NCBI GenBank assembly: GCA_964562985.1
Contig: CAZLWE010000029.1
Coordinates: 1-40,987, forward strand
Length of the DNA stretch: 40,987 bases
Direction of reading: 5' to 3'
Source: SHLQ01 sp964562985
Lineage (GTDB): Bacteria > Actinomycetota > Acidimicrobiia > Acidimicrobiales > SHLQ01
The notes under the pieces were generated by a model. That model ran no database searches. It had not been told where the DNA came from and was given only the letters and a program-made list of their open reading frames with translations. The translations under genes and the position numbers were made by a program. Shown piece by piece: positions 1 through 8,026 of this stretch (positions within the stretch are counted from its first letter, which is position 1; every line of letters starts with the position of its first letter).

Positions 1-734
1 TCGGCAAGTTCGGCCCAGACGGCAAGGCTCGCACGATCAACGGCCACAGCATCCCTCTTGCTGTGCTCGGTGTCTTCATCCTCTTCATCGGCTGGTTCGG
101 CTTCAACCCCGGCTCGCAGCTTCAGGCTGACCTCGCTGTTCCATACATCGCAGTGCAGACCGCTCTCGCGGCCGCATCCGGTGCAGCTGCGGCAATGGTC
201 GTCTCGTGGATCGTCATGAAGAAGCCTGACGTCGGCATGGCCGGTAACGGCCTCCTCGCTGGCCTTGTCGCCATCTGCTCAGGTATCGGCAACTTCACCT
301 CAATCGGCACGCTCCTCACCGGCGCTATCGCTGGCACCATAGTTGTGCTCTCGATCAAGGCCGTTGAAGGCGCAAAGATCGACGATCCAGTCGGCGCATT
401 CTCTGTACACGGTGTTTGCGGCTTCTGGGGACTCATCGCAACCGGCCTCTTCGCCACCGCTGCATCGCCAGTGGGCGGCGGCGAGGGCGCTGTCGAGGGA
501 CTCCTCATGGGTGGCGGCGCAGGACTGCTCATCGATCAACTCATCGGCGGCATCGCCATCGCAGTATTCGTGAGCATCGCTTCGGGCATCATGTTCGGTG
601 GCATCAAGGCCGCTGGCCTGCTCCGTGTAAGCGAAGAGGAAGAGCTTCAAGGCCTCGACCTCTCCGAGCACGGCGCTCCAGGCTATGACCTCGGTGCCTT
701 CGACCTCGAGGCAAACACCACTGTCGTGAGCTAA
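1..734 (+). CDS. amt: Ammonium transporter (Amt family), C-terminal part
   Basis: The 5' end lies outside the window; the reading frame is open from base 3. About 243 residues remain, covering the C-terminal half of an Amt/MEP/Rh channel, which conducts ammonium/ammonia across the cytoplasmic membrane. It opens with the conserved run GKFGPDGKARTINGHSIPLA, then shows several hydrophobic membrane spans, the VHGVCGFWG segment carrying a conserved pore histidine, and the cytoplasmic tail motif RVSEEEELQGLDLSEHG. That tail is where PII proteins such as GlnK normally dock. A second amt gene follows in the same direction, separated by a hairpin. No glnK gene lies between or after them here. Family assignment is secure. 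Confidence 0.95.
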   Translation, partial: GKFGPDGKARTINGHSIPLAVLGVFILFIGWFGFNPGSQLQADLAVPYIAVQTALAAASGAAAAMVVSWIVMKKPDVGMAGNGLLAGLVAICSGIGNFTSIGTLLTGAIAGTIVVLSIKAVEGAKIDDPVGAFSVHGVCGFWGLIATGLFATAASPVGGGEGAVEGLLMGGGAGLLIDQLIGGIAIAVFVSIASGIMFGGIKAAGLLRVSEEEELQGLDLSEHGAPGYDLGAFDLEANTTVVS

Positions 735-793
735 TCAGAAGTTCAGCTCGAGACCACGAACCAGGCGGGGCGTTCTTGAGGTAGGCGGGAACT

Positions 794-860
794 GGCCCGG
801 TGATGTCCAAGCACTCCCACGCTTGTGACCTCACCGGGCCTTACTCGTTTTGTTTCGGGC
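794..860 (+). terminator. Probable intrinsic terminator after the first amt gene
   Basis: A perfect 10-bp inverted repeat, GGCCCGGTGA (794-803) with TCACCGGGCC (831-840), encloses a smaller CAAGC/GCTTG stem (808-812 with 821-825). It is followed by the T-rich stretch TTACTCGTTTTGTTTC. Its place 60 bases past the amt stop and before the next gene fits transcription termination, which would separate the two transporter genes. Confidence 0.7.
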
Positions 861-861
861 G

Positions 862-890
862 TGTAAACGCCAGCGCACGGCGATGTAAAC
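862..890 (+). promoter_or_regulatory. Direct repeat TGTAAAC x2 upstream of second amt
   Basis: TGTAAAC occurs at 862-868 and again at 884-890, exactly 22 bp apart start to start (two helical turns), in the leader region of the second amt gene. Actinobacterial GlnR sites are built from GTnAC/GnAAC half-sites on an 11-bp grid, and a 22-bp period fits that grid. The intermediate half-sites are poor, so a GlnR site is only a suggestion. Confidence 0.35.
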
Positions 891-1004
891 AGATGGGCCA
901 AAATTTGGAGAGGTTCGCTGAGCGGCGGCAGTTTGGATATCTGCCGGAGACCGAGTCGGTCTCCGTGACAACTCACAAATCACAAACAAGGAGTGGGAGC
1001 CTTT

Positions 1005-2267
1005 ATGGATGCTGGCGATATCGCCTGGGTTTTAGCAAGCACGGCCATGGTCGTGTTCATGGTGCCGGGCCTGGCACTGTTCTACGGCGGCATGGTCCGC
1101 GCGAAGAACGTCGGAAATATGTTGTTGATGAACATGGCATCTGTTGCCATAGTTCCGATTCTGTGGGTGTTGTTCACCTACTCGCTCGGCAACAACCCGA
1201 ACGAGGGAAAGACCGGCTTCTTCGGTGGAGAGCTGATCGGCAACTTTGACTTGGCTGGTCTGTCGGGCGTGACCGGAGAAGACCTACTGTTCGTAGCCTT
1301 CCTGATGACCTTTGCAGCGATCACACCTGCACTGATCTCGGGAGCTGTCGCTGACCGAATGAAGTTCAGCAGTTGGGTGGTCTTTACGATCCTCTGGTCG
1401 ATCATCGTGTACACCCCCGTGACCTACTGGGTGTACACCGGCTGGCACACCGAGCTCAATCCACACGCGCTCGACTTTGCTGGTGGAACCGCGATTCACA
1501 TCAACGCCGGCGTCGCCGCGTTGGTTCTCGCACTCGTGCTCGGCAAGCGCAAGGGGCTTGGCACCGAGGACATGTCCCCGCACAATCTGTCGCTGCTGCT
1601 CATTGGTACCGGTGTTCTGTGGTTCGGCTGGTTCGGGTTCAACGCGGGTTCAGCTGGAGCCGCCGACGGTATTGCTATCCAGGCGCTCATCAACACCTTC
1701 GTGGCAGGGTCGGCTGGCATCGTCGGCTGGGTCGGGATCGAATGGCTAAAGGACGGTAAGGCCACGGTGCTCGGTACCGCATCGGGCCTTGTAGCGGGCC
1801 TGGTCGCGATCACCCCCGCTGCTGGATACGTCACGTCGGGCAGCTCGATCATCTTCGGCCTCGTCGCTGGCGTCATCTGCTACTTCGCGGTGAAGCTCAA
1901 GGACGCTCTCGGCTACGACGACTCGCTCGACGTTGTGGGCATCCACGGTGTCGGCGGCATCGTCGGTGGCATCTTGCTCGGCCTGCTGTCGAGCCTTGAG
2001 GTCAACGACGGCGGTGCTGCGGGAGGAATCGACCTTCTCATCAGCCAGATCATCGCTATGGGATCGGTCATCCTGTACTCAGGGGTCGCAACCCTCATCA
2101 TCGCCCTAGCGCTCAAGGCCACTATGGGACTGCGCGTCAGCGAAGAGGAAGAGTTCACCGGTCTCGACATCTCGATTCACGGTGAGGCTGTCTACGCCTC
2201 TGACCACGGCTCGGTCATCGACCTTTCTGATTCAGCAGCCGACGCTGAGGCCGAAGCCGTCTCGTAG
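1005..2267 (+). CDS. amt: Ammonium transporter (Amt family)
   Basis: Complete 420-residue Amt channel with about eleven hydrophobic segments. It has the family signatures MVPGLALFYGGMVRAKNV near the N-terminus, FAGGTAIHINAG and GTGVLWFGWFGFNAGS in the middle, and VVGIHGVGGIVGG holding the second pore histidine. The C-terminal tail again has RVSEEEEFTGLDIS, as in the upstream copy, so the pair are paralogues. I chose ATG 1005 because AAGGAG at 988-993 sits 11 bases before it; an in-frame GTG at 993 overlaps that Shine-Dalgarno sequence. A terminator separates it from the first copy, so it probably has its own nitrogen-responsive promoter. Confidence 0.96.
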   Translation: MDAGDIAWVLASTAMVVFMVPGLALFYGGMVRAKNVGNMLLMNMASVAIVPILWVLFTYSLGNNPNEGKTGFFGGELIGNFDLAGLSGVTGEDLLFVAFLMTFAAITPALISGAVADRMKFSSWVVFTILWSIIVYTPVTYWVYTGWHTELNPHALDFAGGTAIHINAGVAALVLALVLGKRKGLGTEDMSPHNLSLLLIGTGVLWFGWFGFNAGSAGAADGIAIQALINTFVAGSAGIVGWVGIEWLKDGKATVLGTASGLVAGLVAITPAAGYVTSGSSIIFGLVAGVICYFAVKLKDALGYDDSLDVVGIHGVGGIVGGILLGLLSSLEVNDGGAAGGIDLLISQIIAMGSVILYSGVATLIIALALKATMGLRVSEEEEFTGLDISIHGEAVYASDHGSVIDLSDSAADAEAEAVS

Positions 2268-2304
2268 ACGACCCTTTCGACTCGTTCGAACGGTGGCGTG
2301 TGAA

Positions 2305-3894
2305 TCAAGCTGCTTTGGAAGACTGGTTCACGCGTCGCCGGATCGCTTTGCCTTGAGCATAGAAGCCCTCGATGCCTGCGCTCTCACAGAGCGCCAGAAG
2401 GCGGCGAAGGTCATCATCGCTATCGACTCCGGCGTGGATGACATCGAATCCGGAGCATTCCGCTATCGCATATAGCCCGGTGACGATCGAACGAGCACGC
2501 TTGTTGGTACCGGAGTAGAGCAGTGAGCTGTGCAGCTTCACACCGTCGAATGGAAGGGAATGTAGCGCCCGGAGCGACGCCGGACCGACGCCGAAGTTGT
2601 CCAACACAATCGAGGCTCCAACGTCTCGGAGAGCAGCGAGATGGCGACCGACGGTTGTCGGTGATGCAAGGATCGCCTCTTCGTCGACTTCGAGGATGAG
2701 GTGATGATCTTCGCCCGACAAACGATCGATGATCCATTGGATCGACGTTGGGTCGGTGAGAGTAGACGCCGAGACGTTGAATCCCGTGCGTACCTTTTGT
2801 TCACGTCCGCTGTTCTGCGCGATGGCGAACTCGACGATTGCCCGTTCGACGTCATCGACTCGGCCGATGAGCTCCGCCAACCCCATAAAGTCGGCGCGGT
2901 CGATTTGACCTCGGGTCGGATGATTCCAAAGGACATGAGCTTCGACGCCCATGACCTCGCCCTGAGGAAGCTTCACAATCGGATCGAATGCGGTCGCGAG
3001 TTGATTCTGGGCAAGTGCATCGACCAATTGCGCAGCGAGTTCTCGTCGATCTTCCGAGCGAGCTCGGATGACCCCGTCGTAGATAGCAATTTCGCTCGCA
3101 CCATTCTCTTTGGCGGCGATTAGCGCCAACTCGGAATGTTCGAGAAGTGCAGCGGTTCGTTCTCCCCGACTGCGGGTAGCGATTCCCGCCGATGCCGTGG
3201 TTCGGATCGCGGACCCGCGCCAATCGATCGGCGCACCGATCGCATCCTGCAACCGTATGGCTAGTGGCCCAGCAACCTCGACTAAGAGGCCGGGGCAAAA
3301 CACCGCGAAGGACTCCATGCCAACTCGGCTAACAATGTCACAGGAACGCAGGGTGTCTTGGAGACGTGCGGCGGTCTGGCGAAGCACTTCGTCTCCAGCC
3401 TCATGACCGATAGTTTCCTTGATCGTGTCCAGTCCGTCGAGCCCCACCATCATGACGGTCGCTACCTCGGTAGCTGTGGCCAGCTCCATGTCAAGAAAGT
3501 CAACAAAGCTATCTCGATCGATCGTGCCGGTGACTCGATCTTTGCTGCCCGATGGAGCCATCAGCGGTGTATGTGCCGAGCCCGACCGTCGATCCCCGGA
3601 GGAGAGCGCGAGGTCGAGCAGCGAACCGAAGAGCAAAATGGATTCTTGCTCCGAGAAGTCTGGAGCGAAGTACGCGTCGAGCGTCGTTCCAGAGTGATCC
3701 AACGAGACGGTAAGCCCGGGTTCACCTACAAACGAGCCGCTCTTGGCCAGGCGGCTCTTCCCGTTGCGCACGCTGAGGCCCTTGAGATTGAGCTGCGCGA
3801 CAGTAGCTGCCAACAGCGCATCAAGGTCTGTGCCACCGAACGGCTTCAATGACCGCAACAGGGCCAGCCAGCCTTGTGAGATTGTCTCGCTCAT
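2305..3894 (-). CDS. Degenerate GGDEF-EAL protein, probable c-di-GMP receptor
   Basis: A 529-residue protein with a GAF-like N-terminal stretch (about 1-100, no membrane span), a GGDEF domain (about 120-275) and an EAL domain (about 290-520). The cyclase signature reads GMESF instead of GGDEF. The EAL signature is EAH in GVEAHVLWNHP, the DDFGTG loop is DNFGVG, the vKxD motif is VKLH, and the AEGVE motif is HAGVD. Neither enzyme activity is expected. The inhibitory c-di-GMP site RxxD, five residues before the signature, survives as RSCD, which suggests a binding or scaffold role. ATG 3894 is preferred because AAGGAAACAGGA lies just upstream; the frame also extends 20 codons further. It is divergent from the signalling operon that follows. 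Confidence 0.88.
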   Translation of the reverse strand: MSETISQGWLALLRSLKPFGGTDLDALLAATVAQLNLKGLSVRNGKSRLAKSGSFVGEPGLTVSLDHSGTTLDAYFAPDFSEQESILLFGSLLDLALSSGDRRSGSAHTPLMAPSGSKDRVTGTIDRDSFVDFLDMELATATEVATVMMVGLDGLDTIKETIGHEAGDEVLRQTAARLQDTLRSCDIVSRVGMESFAVFCPGLLVEVAGPLAIRLQDAIGAPIDWRGSAIRTTASAGIATRSRGERTAALLEHSELALIAAKENGASEIAIYDGVIRARSEDRRELAAQLVDALAQNQLATAFDPIVKLPQGEVMGVEAHVLWNHPTRGQIDRADFMGLAELIGRVDDVERAIVEFAIAQNSGREQKVRTGFNVSASTLTDPTSIQWIIDRLSGEDHHLILEVDEEAILASPTTVGRHLAALRDVGASIVLDNFGVGPASLRALHSLPFDGVKLHSSLLYSGTNKRARSIVTGLYAIAECSGFDVIHAGVDSDDDLRRLLALCESAGIEGFYAQGKAIRRRVNQSSKAA

Positions 3895-3936
3895 ATTCCT
3901 GTTTCCTTCGCCGCCATCCCAAATCGGACAGCACTC

Positions 3937-3954
3937 GTGTCCCTTGTCGGACAC
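3937..3954. promoter_or_regulatory. Inverted repeat in divergent signalling promoter region
   Basis: GTGTCC-N6-GGACAC forms a perfect 6-bp inverted repeat. The sequence TCGGACA also recurs directly at 3924-3930 and 3947-3953. The element sits between two divergent signalling genes (starts at 3894 and 4083), a natural place for a shared operator. No matching regulator is recognised. Confidence 0.3.
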
Positions 3955-4082
3955 AGCGGTAAAGAATCAAGGTCGGCTGTGCAATCGACACATGACTTCC
4001 GAGACTCGCCTGCTCAACTTCATTTGCGCCCTGCCGATACATAACTGTGTCTACGGGCACATGGCTGCCCAACAGGACTGCA

Positions 4083-4547
4083 ATGGACGCAAACCTTAAA
4101 TCTGCTGGTGAGAACGGACCGCGCTCAATTCTGCTCGCCGACGACGACCCAGACGATCGTCTGATGGCCGCAGACGCCCTCGCCGAGGCACGTATTGCGA
4201 ACCCGCTCGTTTGCGTTGAAGACGGTGTCGAGCTGTTCGACTACTTGCGGCGCACAGGACCATACGCGGATATCCAACCTGCACTGCCGGGACTGATCTT
4301 GTTGGATCTCAATATGCCCAGAATCGACGGGCGCCAGGCATTGGCCGAACTGAAAGCTGACCCCGTGCTGCGGCGACTCCCGGTGATCGTGTTGACCACC
4401 TCAGACGCGGACGAGGACATCTCCGAGACCTACGACCTCGGCGTGAATTCGTTCATCACCAAACCGGTCAGCTTTAGTCAGCTGGTCGAGGTCATGCGGG
4501 GGCTCGGACATTACTGGCTGGAGATCGTGGCGTTGCCCGCGGCGTAG
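4083..4547 (+). CDS. Single-domain response regulator (Rcp1-like receiver)
   Basis: A 154-residue stand-alone receiver domain. It has the acidic pocket ADDDPDD (about 19-25), phospho-acceptor Asp75 in LLDLNMPRIDG, the switch segment VLTTSDADEDI and conserved Lys127 in ITKPVSF. Its style (DDDPDD, long loop after helix 1, TTSDADEDI) matches the Rcp1/CheY-like regulators that partner phytochrome-type kinases. It has no output domain, so it probably acts by phosphotransfer or protein contact. ATG 4083 is chosen with AGGA about 7 bases upstream; a GTG at 4047 is also in frame. It is the first gene of a three-gene operon, with only 5 bases before the next gene. Confidence 0.9.
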   Translation: MDANLKSAGENGPRSILLADDDPDDRLMAADALAEARIANPLVCVEDGVELFDYLRRTGPYADIQPALPGLILLDLNMPRIDGRQALAELKADPVLRRLPVIVLTTSDADEDISETYDLGVNSFITKPVSFSQLVEVMRGLGHYWLEIVALPAA

Positions 4548-4552
4548 CGACA

Positions 4553-6262
4553 ATGGACGAAACGGGCGAGATCGCACTATTACTCATCGAGGACGATGAG
4601 GATGACTACTTCTTGACGGTCGACACGCTCGAAGCCATCACCACGCGAAACTACCAGGTGACGTGGGCAGATAACGCCGAAGCCGGAATGGCCGAGCTTC
4701 GAAGCGGAAAGCACGACGTTTGCCTCGTCGATTATCGCCTCGGGGCCATCACGGGCGTCGAATTGCTCGAGTCTTGCCGTGAGGCCCTCCGCGCGACACC
4801 GGCGATTGTGCTCACCGGCGCACATAGCTCTGAGGTCGACGATGCCAGCTCTCGCGCTGGCGCAAGCGACTATCTCGTCAAGGGCGAGCTCACGCCAGAT
4901 ACCTTGGAACGAGCAGTGCGTTACGTCATGCAGCGCAAGGCCTCCGATGCCCGCATCGAGTACCTCGCATTCCACGATCCACTCACCGATCTACCGAACC
5001 GAGTCTTGTTCGGCGACCGAGTTTCTCAGGCGCTGGCCCGTACCGCCCGTACCGATGACGAGGTCTTCGTCATCTTCTTCGATCTCGACAACTTCAAAGA
5101 CATCAACGACACCCGCGGACACGCCGCAGGAGACCTCCTTCTCACCCAGGTCACCAACCGAATTCGCGGCATCCTGCGACCGAACGACACCATCGCCCGG
5201 CTCGGCGGCGATGAGTTCGGCATCTGCATTGAGGGACCGCCTGCTGACGACCGCGCCTGCGAGCTCATCGAACGAATTCGTTCCGTTCTGACGCCTGCTT
5301 TCGATGTTGACAGCGGTGCGTCGATCGTGATCACCGCCAGTTTCGGCGTAGCTTCCACGACCGAAACATCCACCGATCCCGAAGAGCTACTGCGCAATGC
5401 CGACATCGCGATGTACCAAGCCAAGCACACCGGCAAGAACACCTTCGCGCAGTATGAGCGGTCGATGCACGACACGCTCCAACGACGAATCGCACTCGAA
5501 AACGACCTGCGCGATGCGATTCGCAACGGCGAGATCGATGCCTTTTTCCAGCCGTTCGTGGATCTGACCCACGGTGTAGTTCTGGGATTTGAAGCGCTCG
5601 CCCGATGGGATCACCCCGAACTCTGCCCACAATCTCCAGCGGAGTTCATCGAGATCGCGGAACGTTCAGGACTGATCATCGAACTGGGCCAGTCCATCTT
5701 GCACAAGGCAGCCGAGAGCGCGACGAAATGGCGTGATGACCACGGCTTCACAGGGTTCGTGAGCGTTAATGTCTCACCCCACGAGATTGCAGACGCTGGC
5801 TTCGTCGACAGACTCAACCAGGTCATCGATTCGAGCGCAATCTCGCCTGGGAGCCTGATGATCGAATTCACCGAATCGATCATGACCGAAGACGTTGACT
5901 ACATCATCGGGGTTCTCGACAAGATCTCTGAATTGGGATGTGGAATCGCGCTGGACGACTTTGGGACGGGCTACTCCTCGCTCAGCAATGTCCACCTTCT
6001 CCCGATCTCGACCTTGAAGGTGGATCGCTCGTTTGTGGTTCGCCACGCCGACGTCAAGGGGTTGTCGATGTTGCGCACGATTGCGATTATGAGCTCCAGT
6101 CTCGGACTCGCTTCTATTGCTGAAGGCATCGAGACCGAGTCCCAACTCACCTGCTTGCGATCTCTCGGATTCTCGATGGGACAGGGCTTCCTCTTCTCTC
6201 CTGCCGTTCCCGCAGATGTTGTACCCGAACTCCTCGACCGACGCTTCACCTTTGATTCCTGA
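4553..6262 (+). CDS. Response regulator with GGDEF and EAL domains
   Basis: A 569-residue cytosolic regulator of c-di-GMP. Receiver domain 5-128 has acidic residues IEDDEDD, phospho-acceptor Asp60 in LVDYRLG and Lys110. The GGDEF domain (about 137-305) has an intact GGDEF at 218-222 and an inhibitory site RPND at 209-212, spaced the canonical five residues. The EAL domain (about 315-560) keeps EAL at 347-349, NVS, IEFTES, DDFGTG (468-473), KVD, AEGIE and the Q of GQGF. It could therefore both make and degrade c-di-GMP under control of phosphorylation. It is tightly packed between the single receiver and the kinase, so the three are probably co-transcribed. Confidence 0.95.
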   Translation: MDETGEIALLLIEDDEDDYFLTVDTLEAITTRNYQVTWADNAEAGMAELRSGKHDVCLVDYRLGAITGVELLESCREALRATPAIVLTGAHSSEVDDASSRAGASDYLVKGELTPDTLERAVRYVMQRKASDARIEYLAFHDPLTDLPNRVLFGDRVSQALARTARTDDEVFVIFFDLDNFKDINDTRGHAAGDLLLTQVTNRIRGILRPNDTIARLGGDEFGICIEGPPADDRACELIERIRSVLTPAFDVDSGASIVITASFGVASTTETSTDPEELLRNADIAMYQAKHTGKNTFAQYERSMHDTLQRRIALENDLRDAIRNGEIDAFFQPFVDLTHGVVLGFEALARWDHPELCPQSPAEFIEIAERSGLIIELGQSILHKAAESATKWRDDHGFTGFVSVNVSPHEIADAGFVDRLNQVIDSSAISPGSLMIEFTESIMTEDVDYIIGVLDKISELGCGIALDDFGTGYSSLSNVHLLPISTLKVDRSFVVRHADVKGLSMLRTIAIMSSSLGLASIAEGIETESQLTCLRSLGFSMGQGFLFSPAVPADVVPELLDRRFTFDS

Positions 6263-6271
6263 GGTTTCGAC

Positions 6272-7447
6272 ATGCCGACCGCCAAAGACCCCGCACCGCA
6301 AGCAACCCTCGACGACCTAGCGAACTTCGGCCTCCAGTCGCAGGAGGGGCGAAATGCGATCGTCTCGGCTTGGACTGAACAAACCGAGATCCCCCTCGTC
6401 TGCCACGATCTCGACGGACGGGTGGTCTATCTGAACAAGGCGGCAGCCCGCCTACTCAATCGACCTCGACACGAGGTGCTCGACCAGCACATCAGCGAGC
6501 ACTTCGGTGCCGAATGGTTTTCCCAGCACCTGGAGCTCGCGGCAGCGGGAACGCTCGAGGAACGCAGCTACTCCACGAAGTTACGCTTCGTCGTCGACGG
6601 CGAGGATCACCTCTATCGGATCGATACCGAACTGCTCTCGACGACCGACCAAACCATCACGATCGCATGTCTCACCCTGGTTGATATCACCGAAGATATT
6701 CAGGCTCGAAACGATCTGCAGCGAGCAAACCAAGCGCTCAGCGAATCCAACCGAGACCTCGAAGAGTTCGCCTACGTCGCCTCCCACGATCTGCAGGAGC
6801 CGTTGCGAAAGATTCAAGTGTTCGGTGGACGTTTGAAGGCACGTCTTGATGACACCGAAGATGATCGGGCGCTCGACTATCTCGATCGTATGCAAAGTGC
6901 ATCCGAGCGCATGCAGGTTCTCATCTCCGACCTTTTGAGCTTCTCCCGTATCACGACGACGGGTCGCGAGCTCGCCCCAGTCCCACTCGAGGAGGTCGTG
7001 GATTCGGTCCTCCAGCTTCTGGAGGTGGCTGTCAGCGACGCCGGCGCAACGATTCACGTCGGCTCCCTACCGACCATCGATGGAGATCGGCCGCAGCTGC
7101 AACAACTCCTACAGAACCTGCTCGGCAACGCACTGAAGTTCCGAGCCGACGGCCGAGACCTGGAAATCTGGGTAGAAGCAGTCCTCATTGGCTCCCGCTG
7201 GCTCGTCTCGGTTCGTGACACAGGTATCGGTTTCGAGCAGGAGTACGCTGAGAAGATCTTTACCGTGTTCCAGCGTCTCCATGGGCGTTCGAGCTACGAA
7301 GGTACCGGGGTCGGCCTCGCGATCTGTCGAAGAATCGTGGAACGCCACGGTGGAACGATCCGCGCCCAAGGCGAAGAAGGCGAGGGGGCATCGTTCCTCA
7401 TCGACCTGCCCCGGTCGCTCCATGAGCTACAAGCAGTGGCCGCCTAG
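6272..7447 (+). CDS. PAS-domain sensor histidine kinase, soluble
   Basis: A 391-residue kinase with a PAS domain (about 30-143, starting IPLVCHDLDGRVVYLNKAA), a dimerisation/phospho-acceptor domain with His172 in VASHDLQEPLRK, and an ATPase domain with N-box NLLGNALKF (282-290), G1 DTGIGF, F-box IFTVFQRLH and G2 GTGVGLAI. No membrane span or cofactor motif is evident, so the signal is likely cytosolic or passed on by a partner. The phospho-acceptor helix resembles those of phytochrome-class kinases, which fits the Rcp1-like receiver in the same operon. GAGG lies 7 bases before ATG. The preceding gene ends 9 bases upstream. Confidence 0.93.
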   Translation: MPTAKDPAPQATLDDLANFGLQSQEGRNAIVSAWTEQTEIPLVCHDLDGRVVYLNKAAARLLNRPRHEVLDQHISEHFGAEWFSQHLELAAAGTLEERSYSTKLRFVVDGEDHLYRIDTELLSTTDQTITIACLTLVDITEDIQARNDLQRANQALSESNRDLEEFAYVASHDLQEPLRKIQVFGGRLKARLDDTEDDRALDYLDRMQSASERMQVLISDLLSFSRITTTGRELAPVPLEEVVDSVLQLLEVAVSDAGATIHVGSLPTIDGDRPQLQQLLQNLLGNALKFRADGRDLEIWVEAVLIGSRWLVSVRDTGIGFEQEYAEKIFTVFQRLHGRSSYEGTGVGLAICRRIVERHGGTIRAQGEEGEGASFLIDLPRSLHELQAVAA

Positions 7448-7677
7448 CCTCCGCAGTGAGCCGATCGACCGACAAAGAACGGTAAATATGTGGTCCGAAT
7501 GACGCAAATCACGTCGGTTCGTTGGATAAGTGCCTGTGAGAAGCAGATTTAGTCCCTATCGTGGAATCAGTACGTCCGTTTTGTTGTTCCCATGCGTTAG
7601 CTGCGCTGAACCAAGCGGGCGGGCCGCACACCGACACCCCCCGTCACGCGCGCGGCAACCACTCGAAGGAGCTCACT

Positions 7678-7995
7678 ATGGCCAAGCAACGCACCACTTT
7701 CGCAAAACTCCAGCGTGAGCGAGCAAAGGCTGCCAAGAAGGCAGAGAAGCAGGCCGCACGAATCGGAGCCTCTCGCGGGGCGAAGGTCGAAGAACCCGTG
7801 GAAGAAGTCCCGGAACTTGACCTCGACCTGGAGAACATGACTACGGTCGAACGCCTCTTTGCTGGCAAGGGCCGCCTGTCCGCTCCTGAGCTCATGGCGA
7901 TGACCGAGAAGATTCAGCGCATGCACCAACGAGGCGAACTGGACGACGAGGAGCTTGAGGACGCCAAGCTCGAACTTCTCGAGCGCATCGAATAA
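7678..7995 (+). CDS. Small charged conserved protein of unknown function
   Basis: A 105-residue, highly charged protein. The N-terminal 40 residues are rich in Lys, Arg and Ala (MAKQRTTFAKLQRERAKAAK) and probably helical or coiled-coil. An acidic linker follows, then a C-terminal part LSAPELMAMTEKIQRMHQRGELDDEELEDAK. AAGGAG at 7666-7671 lies 6 bases before ATG, fixing the start; open frame upstream of it is not needed. Similar short MAKQRTTFAK proteins occur in actinobacteria, as far as I recall, but I know of no assigned role. The basic head and acidic tail would suit nucleic-acid or ribosome contact, which is speculation. The 230-base leader shows no convincing promoter. Confidence 0.75.
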   Translation: MAKQRTTFAKLQRERAKAAKKAEKQAARIGASRGAKVEEPVEEVPELDLDLENMTTVERLFAGKGRLSAPELMAMTEKIQRMHQRGELDDEELEDAKLELLERIE

Positions 7996-8000
7996 CCGGG

Positions 8001-8023
8001 GTCAGCAGCGGTCCCGCTGCGAC
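8001..8023. terminator. Hairpin between convergent genes
   Basis: GTC-A-GCAGCG (8001-8010), loop GTCC, then CGCTGC-GAC (8015-8023) form a 9-bp stem with one bulged A. It lies in the 31-base gap between the stops of two convergent genes and could stop transcription from either side. No T-run follows, so the mechanism is uncertain. Confidence 0.45.
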
Positions 8024-8026
8024 GCG

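Noticed and set aside
2258..2270. CGTCT/AGACG hairpin at the stop of the second amt gene
   Set aside because: Only 5 bp with a 3-base loop and no T-run; too weak to call a terminator.
2305..3954. 20-codon longer start for the degenerate GGDEF-EAL gene
   Set aside because: The shorter ATG at 3894 has a good Shine-Dalgarno; the extension is Cys/Gly-rich and overlaps the divergent control region.
7633..7645. Possible 6C-type RNA: a run of six C in a loop
   Set aside because: Only one C-run, and the stem is only 3 bp (GAC/GTC); the second C-rich hairpin of that RNA family is absent.
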